From Pseudomonadota bacterium (lineage in GTDB: Bacteria; Myxococcota; Myxococcia; Myxococcales; Anaeromyxobacteraceae): DNA of 8,355 nt. Of the stretch, positions 7,404 to 8,355 are shown one piece after another (within the stretch, counting starts at the first letter, position 1; every line of letters starts with the position of its first letter). Position numbers and translations under genes: made by a program. The notes under the pieces are model-generated. The model made no database searches. It was not told the origin of the DNA and saw only the letters and a program-made list of their open reading frames with translations. The DNA lies in assembly GCA_023428085.1 (NCBI GenBank), contig JAEYZK010000320.1:1-8355 (forward strand). Reading direction: 5' to 3'.

Positions 7404-8355
7404 TCACGGGGCCTGGGCCGCAGTGGGCCCGGTCAGCTCCGCCACGTACACCCCCGCCCGCTTCTCCTGCACCACCACGTACGTCAGCCGGCGGGCCTCG
7501 GGCCCGAGGAACCGCGCGGAGCCGGGGCGGACGTGGGTGTCCACCCGGACGAGCTGCCCCGCCTCCCAGACCCCGACGTCGAGCGCGTCGCGATCCATCC
7601 GCTTCCACGTGAGGAGGAGCCGGCCCGGCGCCTGCGGCGCGTACTCGAAGCTCTTCACGCCCTCGGCCACGAGCTCGGGCTTCGCGGCCGGGGCCGCGAC
7701 GTCGACGCGCTCGAGATCGCACGCCGCGCCGTTCCGCTCGCACCGCGTCCGGTAGTAGAGCCACTTCGCGTCGGGCGAGAAGGAGAAGCCGAACGAGCCC
7801 TGCGCGATCCTCCGCGGCGACGTCCCCTCCGCCGCGGCCACGTCCGCGAGGAGCAGGTCCACCGAGTAACCGCCCCGGGTGGAGTGCTGGAGGAACGCGA
7901 CGAACCGGCCGTCGGCCGAGAGCTCCAGGTCGGAGACGTTCTTCCCGAACGTCCGCCGGGGCGCGTCGAGCCCGCCGGCGCCGATCGTGCCCGAGCGGAC
8001 GCGCGGGTCGTACTCCTCGAGCCAGGCGAGCCGCGGCGCCCGGGCGGCCCAGCGGAACTCGCCCACCTCGCGCGCCAGCGAACGCTCGGCCCCGCCGGCG
8101 GCGCGCACGTGCAGGTTGCCCTGCTTCCCGGGCGACGCGTCGGCGACGTAGGCGATCGCCTCGCCCTGCGGCGCGAACGCGAACACGCGGACGGCCTTGG
8201 CGAGCGGCGTCGGCCGGGCCGCGGGCCGGGCCTCGGCGAGCTCGAGCCGCGCGCCCTCCGCCTCCATCCGCGTGAAGGCGTACAGGCGGCCGCGGCCGAA
8301 GCCGTAATCACCCACCTTCCCGGCCACGGGCTCGGCGGCGCGCGCGGCCCCGGCG
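7404..8355 (-). CDS. Beta-propeller (PD40/TolB-like) repeat protein, C-terminal part, start outside window
   Basis: The frame is open from the right edge (first full codon at 8354) to TGA at 7406-7404, about 317 residues. It contains at least three PD40-like blades with the typical hydrophobic strand, small loop, strand: FAFAPQGEAIAYVAD, LELSADGRFVAFLQ and FSFSPDAKWLYYRT, plus FEYAPQAPGRLLLTW. Such repeats form TolB-like propellers, usually periplasmic or secreted and involved in protein contacts. The N-terminus, where a signal peptide would be, is not in the window. An internal GTG at 8327 is an ordinary valine, not a likely start. Pairs of cysteines (RCERNGAACD) suggest possible export. It ends 51 bases before xerC. 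Precise function unknown. Confidence 0.7.
   Translation of the reverse strand, partial: AGAARAAEPVAGKVGDYGFGRGRLYAFTRMEAEGARLELAEARPAARPTPLAKAVRVFAFAPQGEAIAYVADASPGKQGNLHVRAAGGAERSLAREVGEFRWAARAPRLAWLEEYDPRVRSGTIGAGGLDAPRRTFGKNVSDLELSADGRFVAFLQHSTRGGYSVDLLLADVAAAEGTSPRRIAQGSFGFSFSPDAKWLYYRTRCERNGAACDLERVDVAAPAAKPELVAEGVKSFEYAPQAPGRLLLTWKRMDRDALDVGVWEAGQLVRVDTHVRPGSARFLGPEARRLTYVVVQEKRAGVYVAELTGPTAAQAP

Noticed and set aside
7353..7406. Possible stop readthrough fusing the propeller protein to XerC, which share a reading frame across one TGA
   Set aside because: Sharing a frame has a one-in-three chance. Nothing resembling a recoding element is seen, and XerC starts with a normal family N-terminus.
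5875..7764. A single minus-strand protein of over 600 residues covering xerC and the STAS-like gene
   Set aside because: Its upstream part is an Arg/Ala-rich shadow of xerC in another frame. Only the section from ATG 6312, with a strong ribosome site, looks real.

Overview
The window is very GC-rich, with codon third positions almost all G or C. It is densely packed, and every gene I can support lies on the minus strand. The gene content (xerC, hslV, hslU, argD, argF, and a J-domain/TPR protein) and the codon style (CTC, GAG, GCG, GTG/GTC) fit a high-GC Myxococcota chromosome, perhaps Anaeromyxobacter. That assignment is an inference from composition and gene order, not from a search.

In the direction of transcription (high to low coordinates) the layout is as follows. 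The C-terminal part of a beta-propeller-like protein enters from the right edge (8355-7404). Next come a XerC-type tyrosine recombinase (7352-6429), a small conserved hypothetical protein with a STAS/SpoIIAA-like look (6312-5875), the HslV peptidase (5756-5208) and the HslU unfoldase (5211-3805, overlapping hslV by 4 bases). A 206-base spacer of unusually palindromic, GC-only sequence follows. Then come acetylornithine aminotransferase argD (3598-2402) and ornithine carbamoyltransferase argF (2389-1460), 12 bases apart. After a 107-base gap with a good promoter candidate, the last gene (1352 to the left edge) starts as a J-domain/TPR protein and continues in the same frame into part of an NDP-forming acyl-CoA synthetase.

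Functionally there are three units. The first is a xerC-hslV-hslU block, a gene order also known from the Bacillus codV-clpQ-clpY locus, here with an extra small gene inserted; HslUV is a cytoplasmic ATP-dependent protease and XerC resolves chromosome dimers. The second is an arginine-biosynthesis pair catalysing the acetylornithine transamination and the ornithine-to-citrulline steps. The third is the J/TPR gene.

The most unusual object is that last gene. A truncated TPR region runs in frame into an acyl-CoA synthetase that has lost its N-terminal Rossmann part. Leucine and valine codon choice change at the same place. It is either a real deletion or fusion, a horizontally acquired fragment, or an assembly chimera. 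The other points worth a second look are the palindromic spacer between hslU and argD, and an argD start with no Shine-Dalgarno and a -10-like box only 6 bases upstream, which suggests a leaderless mRNA. I see no RNA genes, CRISPR array or insertion sequence. No stretch over 300 bases lacks a gene.
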